From assembly GCA_025175895.1 (NCBI GenBank), contig CM045989.1:21569928-21633927 (forward strand): a stretch of 64,000 nucleotides of DNA, written 5' to 3'. The position numbers were made by a program, and so were the translations under genes. The stretch comes from Wurfbainia villosa. Lineage: Eukaryota; Streptophyta; Magnoliopsida; Zingiberales; Zingiberaceae. Each line of letters opens with the position of its first letter. Positions within the stretch are counted from its first letter, which is position 1. This document shows, in pieces, positions 44,628 to 53,451 of the stretch. The notes under the pieces were generated by a model. That model was not told the origin of the DNA, searched no databases, and saw nothing but the letters and a program-made list of their open reading frames with translations.

Positions 44628-46157
44628 GATAATTGACAAAACTACCATCTCAAGTCTACCAATTCTCCCATATTGGCAATTCTCATATCCCGATGAGAAT
44701 TCCAACGAACCTTAATTGGTAACTTGGTAACTTCTCCCCCTTTTTGACACTACATCAAAAAGGTCCTCCCCAAGGGTATGAATGTCTCATATCCCAATCT
44801 TTCTAGTGATCCCATATCACTTAAAGAGAGGCAACCCAAATTTCCTCCCATGAGGAAATACACATCCATCTTCCCATTATGGATACCTCCCCCTAGAGGC
44901 TTGCTCCCCCTTGATCATTGCACCAACAATGTCCTTGGAGAGTCCCTAAGCCAATAGGAACATTAAACCAAAACAAAATTAAGGCAAAGTTCAACAATGA
45001 ACTCTCATCCACCTTAAAATTGATACTCACCCTCAACCCAACTCCTAATCCATATCCAATGGATTTCCACCCTCTCTAATGCTCTCCCAAGCATATCCTA
45101 GGGTTAGGAGTGGTTAGGGGACCTTAACCTAGCTGAACATGGGCCTAACCAACAAGATTTACCCAAAATCAGCTTGGGCAGTCGACTGCCACCCTCATCA
45201 GTCGACTGTCATCCATAGCAGTCGACTGATAACTGCATTTGCAGTTTTTAGCATTTCAGAAATGGATTTCTGAAATCCATAAGTAAATATACATAAGTTT
45301 AAAATTCTTAAAATTTGGTATGTATATTACTTATCATAAACACTATGGGTGAAAAATATTGGAAAAATATTTTATCCATTAAATCAGGAGATTGATACAA
45401 AGTCCAAAATTTAAGAAAAGCTTCAATAAAGAGCCCTCTTTGTATCATCCCATTCAATGGTGATAGCTATCAAAAGATAGGCTTCACCAAGGTTTTTCAA
45501 ACAGTTTTCAAAATGTTTTTAAAACCTTTATTTTCTTTTTCCTAAACATCTCACCAATATCTAAATGTGTAAAACACATACAAGTCAAAAATCTTAGTGA
45601 GATGTGGGTTTTTGTTTTTTATGTTCTCATGCATATTTCTAAAGCAACATAATTTGATTCCCTTCAAATTGTGCCATAGTCCTTAATTTCATTTTATTTA
45701 ATGCATGATATGATTATGGCATAAATATGATATAGATAAAAAGCATATGCCAAAATCATGATGTCATGGCATGTAAATGACATTTAAGCATGCATGACAT
45801 ATAAAAATAAATCTAAACATTGTCATGACATATTTAGAGATACAAATGAGAATGATGTCATGACATGGCAAGGCATTAAATAAATAAAGCATGGCAAGAA
45901 AAAATATACTAAGGTATAAAACACCTAAGTGTTAAAATCAATTTGCCATTTCTAGGGATTAAATTCACTTTGCCTTAAACCATTCATTTCCCTAGTATGC
46001 CAAAAACCCAAAATAGCACACCACGACCTCTATGACCTAAGTGTGCCAATTTAAATCATTCTAAACTTCTCAAACACATTGGCACATCCAAATGTGTCAA
46101 CTCTACTATGGTTAGGTTAACTACCCATCCATTTAGGGTTGACACACCCTAACCTAT
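44628..46157 (-). other. TrgE 3' noncoding region
   Basis: 1.5 kb between the gag stop and the polypurine tract, with no reading frame and no pol trace. It contains three perfect GTCGAC palindromes (45179-45228), purine tracts matching those of TrgD, the phrase caatgatcaagggggagcaa and a catgacat-rich stretch. Collinear with TrgD 41385-42960. Confidence 0.7.
45179..45228. repeat. Three CAGTCGACTG palindromes at exact 20-bp period
   Basis: Perfect copies start at 45179, 45199 and 45219. The spacers ccaccctcat and tcatccatag are unrelated to each other and to the TrgD spacers. Confidence 0.9.
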
Positions 46158-47729
46158 CTAGCATGAATCAATCACGCTTTTAGGAACCCAATACCTATTG
46201 GAGCTCCTTGGGTTAACAAGGTATTCCCTAGGGATAACTTCCCTAGATACCTTTCTAATGACCCTTTTTGGCTTTGAAGCCTTAGTCAAATGGGTCTTAC
46301 TTGGGTCAACTCTAGAGGTGACTCCTCCATTGACCTTCTTAGTGGCTACATTGGTTTTCCTTAAGTCCTTAGCCACTAAACACATACCATGGCTAGACTT
46401 AGGGATGGCTTCCCTATTAGCCTTAGTTTGTCTAGACCTAGATGATGTTCCATAATTAAATGGAACATTATGGTAGGACATAGGTTTGTGACCCAAACCC
46501 TTCTTGCCCTTAGATGTTTCTTGTTTCCTAGATCTTGACTTTTGTGCATTAGACCCCTTAACCGAGTTTGATATTATTGCTAGGGTCTTCTCCAATTTTT
46601 CTAGCCTTGACCTCAAGGCTTGGTTCTCCACCTCTAATTTCCTCAATTTTGAATTTTCATTAGGTTTAGGGGAAATGTTCTTCTTCTTAGGCATGTGTCT
46701 ACCCTTCTTAGGGTTAATGCCAAGATGGTTTTCAACTCTCCTAATGGACTCTTTAGGTAAAATAGGTCTAGAATTATGAGTCCTAGGTTTATCCTTAGTT
46801 ATATGAACATACTTGGCACCTATACAATACACCTTATTATTTCTCCTAGCATGCTTTTCATTGATAATAGCAAGAGAACTAAAATAATTTTTTTCATGCT
46901 TTTTGGCTTTAGAAATTAAAGGTGCATTATTTAAATATACCTTAGGGTTAGCTTGGGAAGCTCCCCCTACATGAATTACACCTTCTTGCTCTTTCTTCCT
47001 CCCCCTAGGGCATTGGCTTCGGTAGTGTCCCCGTTGGTTGCACTTGAAGCACACAATGTGCTCTTTGCTTCTAGTTTTGGGAACACTGGCATCCTTTGAC
47101 TTTAGATTGACTTTTGGTGTCGATGCCTTTTCCTTAGCCAATTTAGGGCATTTTCTCTTGTAATGCCCCTTCTCCCTACACTCAAAGCATATTATATGAT
47201 TTTTATTTAAAATTACAACACTTGAGTTACCTAGGGAGTTGGTGGAGGCCTCTTCACTTCTTCTGGAGGTAGAAGCTTCATTTTGATCTTGCTCCGAAAT
47301 CGAAATCCTTTCCTCCCCCTCAACGCTAGAGGTGGAGGTCTCCACCAAGTCATCCACATCTTCAAAAGTGGATGGTGATTCTTCTTCGACATTCTCCTCT
47401 ACTTGTGCCGATTGGGAATTTTCTTGGAATTTCATTACCTTATTCCATAATTCCCTTGCATCCCTAAAATTACCCAATCTAGACCAAATAGTGTTAGGTA
47501 ATAAATCACTCATCAATTTTATTACCTCGAGATTTGTCTTGAAATATTTGATTTGGTCTTGGGTCCATTTTGATTTATCCATGGGCTTGTTTTCTTTGTC
47601 CCTAGGCATCTTAAAACCATTTTCTATAATTAACATCGAATTAAAATCGGTTTCAAGATATACCTCCATCCGTTTCCTCCACCAAGCAAAATCTCCATCG
47701 AATTTCGGTGGATGGATGAAGCCGGCCAT
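46158..47729 (-). CDS. TrgE gag polyprotein, intact, two zinc knuckles
   Basis: 523 residues from Met at 47727-47729. The frame is also open upstream through the primer site, but that start matches gag homologues and the upstream part is leader. The N-terminal UBN2-like region (FDGDFAWWRKRMEVYLET; WNKVMKF) spans residues 1-105. An acidic Ser/Glu linker covers about 110-165. Zinc knuckles are CFECREKGHYKRKC at 181-194 and CFKCNQRGHYRSQC at 227-240. A coiled-coil stretch (LRKLEVENQALRSRLEKLEK) covers about 362-385. The basic C-terminus ends in YWVPKSVIDS. It would form particles and bind element RNA. No protease site or pol follows. The leader is only some 40 bases. It is the longest undamaged reading frame in the window. 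Confidence 0.9.
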   Translation of the reverse strand: MAGFIHPPKFDGDFAWWRKRMEVYLETDFNSMLIIENGFKMPRDKENKPMDKSKWTQDQIKYFKTNLEVIKLMSDLLPNTIWSRLGNFRDARELWNKVMKFQENSQSAQVEENVEEESPSTFEDVDDLVETSTSSVEGEERISISEQDQNEASTSRRSEEASTNSLGNSSVVILNKNHIICFECREKGHYKRKCPKLAKEKASTPKVNLKSKDASVPKTRSKEHIVCFKCNQRGHYRSQCPRGRKKEQEGVIHVGGASQANPKVYLNNAPLISKAKKHEKNYFSSLAIINEKHARRNNKVYCIGAKYVHITKDKPRTHNSRPILPKESIRRVENHLGINPKKGRHMPKKKNISPKPNENSKLRKLEVENQALRSRLEKLEKTLAIISNSVKGSNAQKSRSRKQETSKGKKGLGHKPMSYHNVPFNYGTSSRSRQTKANREAIPKSSHGMCLVAKDLRKTNVATKKVNGGVTSRVDPSKTHLTKASKPKRVIRKVSREVIPREYLVNPRSSNRYWVPKSVIDSC

Positions 47730-47771
47730 TTGTAGTGCTCTCGCGGAGGTTAGTCCTTGAAGAGCGACCTC

Positions 47772-47784
47772 GGCTCTGATACCA
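47772..47784 (-). other. TrgE primer binding site
   Basis: On the minus strand tggtatcagagcc, two bases after the LTR end CCCAACA. A perfect tRNA-Met-type match. Confidence 0.9.
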
Positions 47785-48268
47785 CTTGTTGGGAGATCGG
47801 GACAGCCGGCTAGAGGGGGGGTGAATAGCCCTTTGTCGTTTGATGTCGTAATTCGCTCGTTCTCATTGCGTTGCTTGTCTACGATTGTTGTTAGCATAGC
47901 GGAATAACAATAATAATGAAACTAACAACAATACACAATCACACAACACAAGATATACATGGTTCAGAACCAAATGGTTCCTACTCCACGGGTGAGCTCA
48001 CCGAGCTCTAGTTATGCACACGACACTAACTAAACTCCTTCTCGACTACACGTCGGAGGTGAAGAAACCTCTCACAATCAATTACAACAGTAATATACAA
48101 ATACAAACAAGAATACAAAAACAATACAAAAGAAACACTTTTCACCGATTGCTTTTGATCACTTGTTTGTTGCTTGCTTTGATTGTCTCTTGAAGGACTG
48201 GAATGCAGCAACAATTCCCCTCCAATAGCTCCACAAAAACCATGGCAAACACCTCCATCTCGAGCTCC

Positions 48269-48275
48269 TTTTATA
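48269..48275 (-). promoter_or_regulatory. TATA box of TrgE 5' LTR
   Basis: tataaaa in gttataaaaggagctcg on the minus strand, 29 bases downstream of the first palindrome of the train. It is the likely promoter of the intact gag. Confidence 0.6.
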
Positions 48276-48303
48276 ACCGGCATCGAGCTATTTTCACGCC
48301 TAG

Positions 48304-48603
48304 CAGTCGACTGCCAAAAGGCCCCAGTCGACTGCCCCTATAGCCGTTGTCTCACAACGGCCAGATCCATGTCAGACAAGTTCCAACGGATCACCTACTA
48401 GTCGACTGATGATGCCCATCAGTCGACTGGTGACCTAGTAGTAGACTGCCCAGTCGGCTATGGAGCGTTATGTGCTCGCGACACTCCCATCAGTCGACTT
48501 CCATCCCTCGGCAGTCGACTGCCAAGCAAAAAACCCTAGCCTTACACCAGTCGAACCCTAGTCGACTTGGACCAGTCGAACCGGCACCTATGCCAGTCGA
48601 CTG
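48304..48603. promoter_or_regulatory. GTCGAC palindrome train in TrgE 5' LTR
   Basis: Sites start at 48304, 48325, 48399, 48420, 48439 (decayed), 48451 (decayed), 48491, 48512 and 48594. Intervals within clusters are 19-21 bp, with one of 12. Confidence 0.85.
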
Positions 48604-48975
48604 ACGTTGGGCAAAACCTCAAACACCAAGTTGTTTGAGCATCCGACCGTCGGGTAAACCCTCAAACATCAAGTTTGAGCCTCCGACACTTAGTCTTAGC
48701 CACTTGGCCAAGTCCACCTTATCCCTCATGGAGTTCCCCACCGAAGCTCTCTTCCCTCGGCCTACGTCCCTCGGATGCGACAAGCGCACGACTTCGCAAC
48801 CCCATCATTTGCGTCTCATACCCTAGAAGTATGCTTCCCCTTGGGCTCACTCCATTCGCTCTCCGTCCGGCGGTCCCTCGGATGCACCAAGCGCACGGCT
48901 TCACAATGCCATCCTTCACCGACTCAAGGACCCCGAGCCTAGTGAACTTACCAAGTCCTCAAGACTTCCCAAATG

Positions 48976-49150
48976 CACCAAGCGCACGACTTCGCAATGC
49001 ATTTCTCACCAAGCACCAAGCGCATGGCTTCGCAATGCTTTGTACTTTCCCATGCCAAGCACCAAGCGCACGGCTTCACAATGCTTTGGACTTTCCCATG
49101 ACAAGCACCAAGCGCACGACTTCACAATGCTTTGGACTTTCCCATGCCAA
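48976..49150 (-). repeat. 46-bp tandem repeat in TrgE 5' LTR
   Basis: Same array as 44268-44442. Unit differences at matching positions are few, mostly at CpG (cggcttcg against cggcttca). Confidence 0.8.
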
Positions 49151-49320
49151 GGCTTCCCCCTTGGACTTCCACACCAAGCTCCATGCTTGGATTTTCCATG
49201 CCAACCCCATGTTGCACTTTCCCATGACAATCCCATGTCATGAGTTTTGTCCATCATCAAAATACTATCAAAGTACTGCTCCAGTCAAAATCGAGTCAAC
49301 CTGGGCCGATTGCACTAACA

Positions 49321-52300
49321 TGCATGACCCAGGAATTGAACCCCAAACCTCTAGTAGATAGCCAAGCCCTAAAGATGCATCCAATAACTAGAAACCCAGC
49401 AGGGTTGTGCTATTAGAGGAATATGGGAAATGATAGTTAAGGGTAAGGGAGGCTAAGGGACACTTCAAGAGAATAAATAGGGAATGAAGGGACAAGAGAA
49501 AAGCCACTTCTCCACTTCTTCCTCTTCTCTTCTTCTTCCTCACCGAATTCTATTCCTCTCCCTCTCCATTTTTCCGAAAACTACCCAAGCAAGAAGAAGG
49601 CTAAGTTGGCATCCCTTAGGTCATCTTCCAACCAAAAAGAAAAGCAAAGGAAGTAAGTATCCCCCTCACCTTCATACAAGTAGTTTTTGATTGATGTATT
49701 TGTGTTAATCCTCTTGAAACCATTCGGCCAAGACCTTGTTTGAGTTTTTCCATGAAGATCCATGCCATATCTTGTATGAACATGATGAAGATAGGATGCT
49801 AGATGGATTAGGTTAAGTGTTTGATCTTAAAAACCCAAGGGACCATTCGGCCTAGATCTTGTTTGAGCTTTCCATGAAGATCCATGCCATATCTTGTATG
49901 AACATGATGAAGATAGGATGCTAAATGAATTAGGTTAAGTGTTTGAACTTTTATGACCTTTAAAACCATTCGGCCAAGCCACTCTAAACCCCTATATGTT
50001 CTGTTATGCCATGCTATAGCCAAGTTCATGCTATGTTTTGATAGTAAAAGAAGATAACATGATGTTTGGTTAACCTAGATTTAAGTGGATGAACTTCTAA
50101 GCCTTGGACCATTCGTCCAAGCCACTTTAGACCCCTATGTGTGTTCTTTTATGCCATGTTTAGATGAGCTTAGGCTAAGTTTTGATGCTAGATGAAGATA
50201 ACATGTTCTATGCTAGGTTTTAAATGGGTTCATGCCATGTTTGATGTTAGAAGAAGATAATATGTTCTATGCTATGTTATAGATAAGTCCATGCTATGTT
50301 TTGATTGTAAATGAAGATAACATGTTGTTTGTTTAACCTAGGTTTAAGTGGATGAACCTTTAGGCCCTTTGAACCATTCGGCCAAGTCCATCTAGACCCC
50401 TAAGGTATCTTCTATGCTATGTTTTGCATGAGTTCATAATGACTTTTGGTGTTAGATGAAGATAACATGCTCTATGGTAGGTTTTAAATGAGTTTATGCC
50501 ATGTTTGATGTTAAAAGAAGATAACATGTTCTATGCCATGCTATAGATAAGTTCATGCAATGTTTTGATGGTAAATGAAGATAACATGTTGTTTGGTTAA
50601 CCTAGATTTTAGTGGATGAACCTTAAGCCTTTGAACCATTTGGCCAAGACCCTTAATATGTTTCTATGCCATGTTTGATTGAGTTCATGATGACTTTTGA
50701 TGTTAGATGAAGGTAACATGTTGTTGGTTAACCTAGAGTTAAGTGGTTGAGCCTCATGTCCTTTAAACCCATTCGGCCAAGGTTTAATTAAAACCCTAAG
50801 TGCCCTCCCATGCCATGCTTTATGTGTTAAAGAACTAACATGTGGTTAGTTAGACCATATATAAGTTGTTTGGTGTTTAAAACTTTGATAGAACTCCATG
50901 AAGTTTAGGTCATTCCATGTATACTTGTTGATGATGTTTATAGCTTATGCCATGCTTATATGTGTGTGATGTTGTGATCATGTTATGCTTATTACCTCGT
51001 AATTGTATGAATGTATGATGTTTTATAAAGAAGGAACATGATATGCATGAAAAGAATATGATATGTTATGAAGAAGAAATATGTTATGGTGAATGATATG
51101 TTATGAAGAAGAAATATGTTATGAAAGTCATATGATATGTTATGAAGAAGAAGTATGTTATGATATGAAGAAGAAAAACAAGATATGCCATGATAAGAAA
51201 TATGATATGTTTATGAAATGAAATATGATATGTTATGATAAGAAGCATGTATGTATTTTACTTTCTGCATGGCTTGTACTAGGACCCTAACAAGGTCCAA
51301 AGGGATGGGCTCCTAAGTTGCCCTAGGTCGACGGACTTAGATCGGGCCTAGGATGGGCTTCTATGTTATGATTGCCCCTAGGTCGACGGTCATAGTACGG
51401 ACCTAGTACGGGATGGGCTCCCAGATGCCCTAGGCCGACGGACTAAGATCAGGCCTAGGATGGGCTTCTATGTTATGATGATGGCCCCTAGGTCGACGGA
51501 CATAGTACGGGCCTAGTAACCTAGTAGGTTCAAGATTAGCTGCCTCGAGTCTATTTAGGGATGCACGCTATGATGATGATTATGTGGTACAATGTCAGGC
51601 CCAATATGTTGAGAGTTATGTTCAAATACCTATGATATATGTTTTCAAAGAGCATCCTGCATATACCGTTATGTTATGTCTGCTCATGTTATGATGTTAT
51701 ATGTTATATATGTTACTTGTTACGTTTGCTTATGTTATGTATGTTTACATGTTATGATTGTTATGTTATATATGTTTACATGTTATGTTTGCTTATGTTA
51801 TATATGTTTACATGTTATGTTTGCTTATGTTACATATGTTTACATGTTATGCTTGCTTATGTTATATATGTTTACATGTTATGCTTGCTTATGTTTGGTA
51901 TGTTTACATGAATGTTATGCTCATATGTGTTATATGATCATGTCACTACTCTATGCTTGATCTTGATGTATGGTTTTTGTGAGTAGGACAGGATCTTACT
52001 AAGCCTATGTGCTTATAGTTTATGTTCCCTTGTACTGCAGATAAGGGTAAAGGGTGGATAAACTAAAGGGAGCAGCAGGAGGGGCAAAGTGTGTGTGGTA
52101 GTAGCATGGTGGAGGAGATATGTTATGTTCTTTATGCATGTTTTCCCTAAGATGATTTTGTTTATGGACTTGAACTAAGCACTAAGTACTTATGAAATAA
52201 TGATGCATGCGCTATGTTAAGAAGAAGTATCTATGAAATGACGATGCATGTTTATGTTTAAAAGAAAAAAAATATGTCTAAAGTCTTCCGTTGTAAGAAG

Positions 52301-52392
52301 TACGATATGTGTAGTCTTCCGCTGTAATGTATGTATGTAGGATTGCGTCACGCGCTGCCTCTCCGGACCCTTGGGAAGGGGCGGGCGTGACA
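49321..52392 (+). repeat. GypG 5' LTR, second piece
   Basis: Continues the LTR after TrgE with tgcatgacccaggaattgaa, matching GypF at 9352 onward. It ends GGCGTGACA. The 125-bp repeat block is diverged and longer (49700-50790, attcggcc marks several units). The later tatgatatg, cctaggtcgacgg and atgttacatg blocks are present. The net LTR length is about 3.2 kb. It is a diverged relative of the GypF LTR, not a recent duplicate. Confidence 0.9.
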
Positions 52393-52395
52393 GGT

Positions 52396-52407
52396 TGGTA
52401 TTAGAGC
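52396..52407 (+). other. GypG primer binding site
   Basis: tggtattagagc with one change (c to t) from the tRNA-Met-type consensus, three bases after the LTR end. Confidence 0.8.
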
Positions 52408-52645
52408 AGATCTGCCTTTCCGCTACACACACATCAAGCTCCAAATCTTGCCGCTCCAAGTAAGAATTTTTATGCCTACTTTATTTCTTTCATGTATGAT
52501 AACAAATGCCTCTATCTTAAATATGCCTGAAAATATGTATGCCTAAAATATGTAAGATAACCTTATGCTAGCTTTTAGTTTAACCATGCATAGATAAATG
52601 AACGATAAACTTATACAAGCTTTACTCTAATATGTGAAGATAACC

Positions 52646-52770
52646 ATGGCTAGAAGACGTAGTAATAGGGTTGATGAGAGAGTAATATATGGAAGACAGT
52701 AATAGGGTCGATGAGATAGTAATATATGGAAGACATAGTAATAGAGTCGATGAGACAGTACCCCCACCTG
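52646..52770 (+). pseudogene. GypG gag N-terminal remnant, tandemly repeated
   Basis: The ATG at 52646 opens MARRRSNRVDERVIYGR; a 2-bp loss in the second 39-bp unit then gives a stop. Three units are present as in GypF. The gag body and protease are missing. The sequence after the units (cccccacctgctcttatgca) differs from GypF, so the deletion joints are not identical in the two copies. Confidence 0.75.
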
Positions 52771-52789
52771 CTCTTATGCATGTAGTTAC

Positions 52790-53446
52790 TGAACTCCAGT
52801 GTTGTTGGTGAAGAAGAAAGATGGGTCTATGTGAATGTGCATAGACTATCGAACACTAAATAATGTGACAATCAAGAATAGGTACCCTTTACCACGGATT
52901 GACGACCTATTCGACCAGTTAAAGGGTGCCACCGTCTTCTCTCAGATTGACTTGAGGTCTGGCTATCATCAAGTAAAAGTTAAATCAAATGATATACCAA
53001 AGACGACCTTCCGGACAAGATACAGACATTACGAGTTCGTAGTTATGCCCTTTGGAGTGACGAATGCACTTGCTCTATCCATGGATTTGATGAATCGGGT
53101 ATTCTCAGCATTTGTTGACAAATTTGTGATCATCTTCATCGACGACATACTGATATATTCGAGAACCCCAGAAGAGAACGCAGAACACCTGAATGTGGTA
53201 TTACAGATTCTTCGGGAAAAGCAGCTGTATGCAAAGTTATGGGTTAAACAAGTATCATTTTTGGGTCATGTTATATCCAAGCACGGAGTGATGGTAGACC
53301 CAATAAAGATTGAAGTTGAGTAACTGGAACCGACCAAAGAATGCCAGTGAGATCAGAAGCTTTCTTGGGCTAGCAATCTACTACAGGAAGTTTGTAGAGA
53401 ACTTCTCTAGGATTGCAGCCCCTATGATAGTCCTCGCCAGAAAGAA
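52790..53446 (+). pseudogene. GypG reverse transcriptase, first part (cut by CopH)
   Basis: The gypsy RT entry PVLLVKKKDGSM is followed by the same TGA as in GypF (52832-52834). The frame is then open for 162 residues with MCIDYRTLNNV, FSQIDLRSGYHQ and catalytic FIDD at 53135-53146. A one-base shift near 53312 precedes the WNRPKNASEIRSFLGLAIYY part. CopH enters at 53452 in the connection region, next to the duplication CAAGA. Confidence 0.88.
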
Positions 53447-53451
53447 CAAGA

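Larger units (their letters stand above)
43072..49320 (-). mobile_element. TrgE: gag-only LTR retrotransposon with intact gag (TR-GAG-like)
   Basis: 6.25 kb on the minus strand. It has two LTRs (47787-49320 upstream, 43072-44613 downstream), a primer site, a gag of 523 residues, 1.5 kb of noncoding sequence and a polypurine tract. It is flanked by a perfect duplication TGCAT (43067-43071 and 49321-49325). No trace of protease, integrase, RT or RNase H is found. This matches the described TR-GAG type of non-autonomous element, which needs enzymes from a partner, presumably a SIRE-like element. It sits inside the LTR of GypG. Confidence 0.93.
47787..49320 (-). repeat. TrgE 5' LTR
   Basis: 1534 bp on the minus strand, TGTTAGTGCAATCGG to TCTCCCAACA. 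It carries the palindrome train (48304-48603), a TATA box (48269-48275) and the 46-bp repeat (48976-49150). The R/U5 side ends with the ttcacccccctctagcc segment shared with TrgD and SireC. Confidence 0.93.

Noticed and set aside
47730..47897. Extended start of the TrgE gag at 47897
   Set aside because: The extra residues are coded by the primer site and the LTR end, which are noncoding signals; Met at 47729 begins the region similar to other gags.
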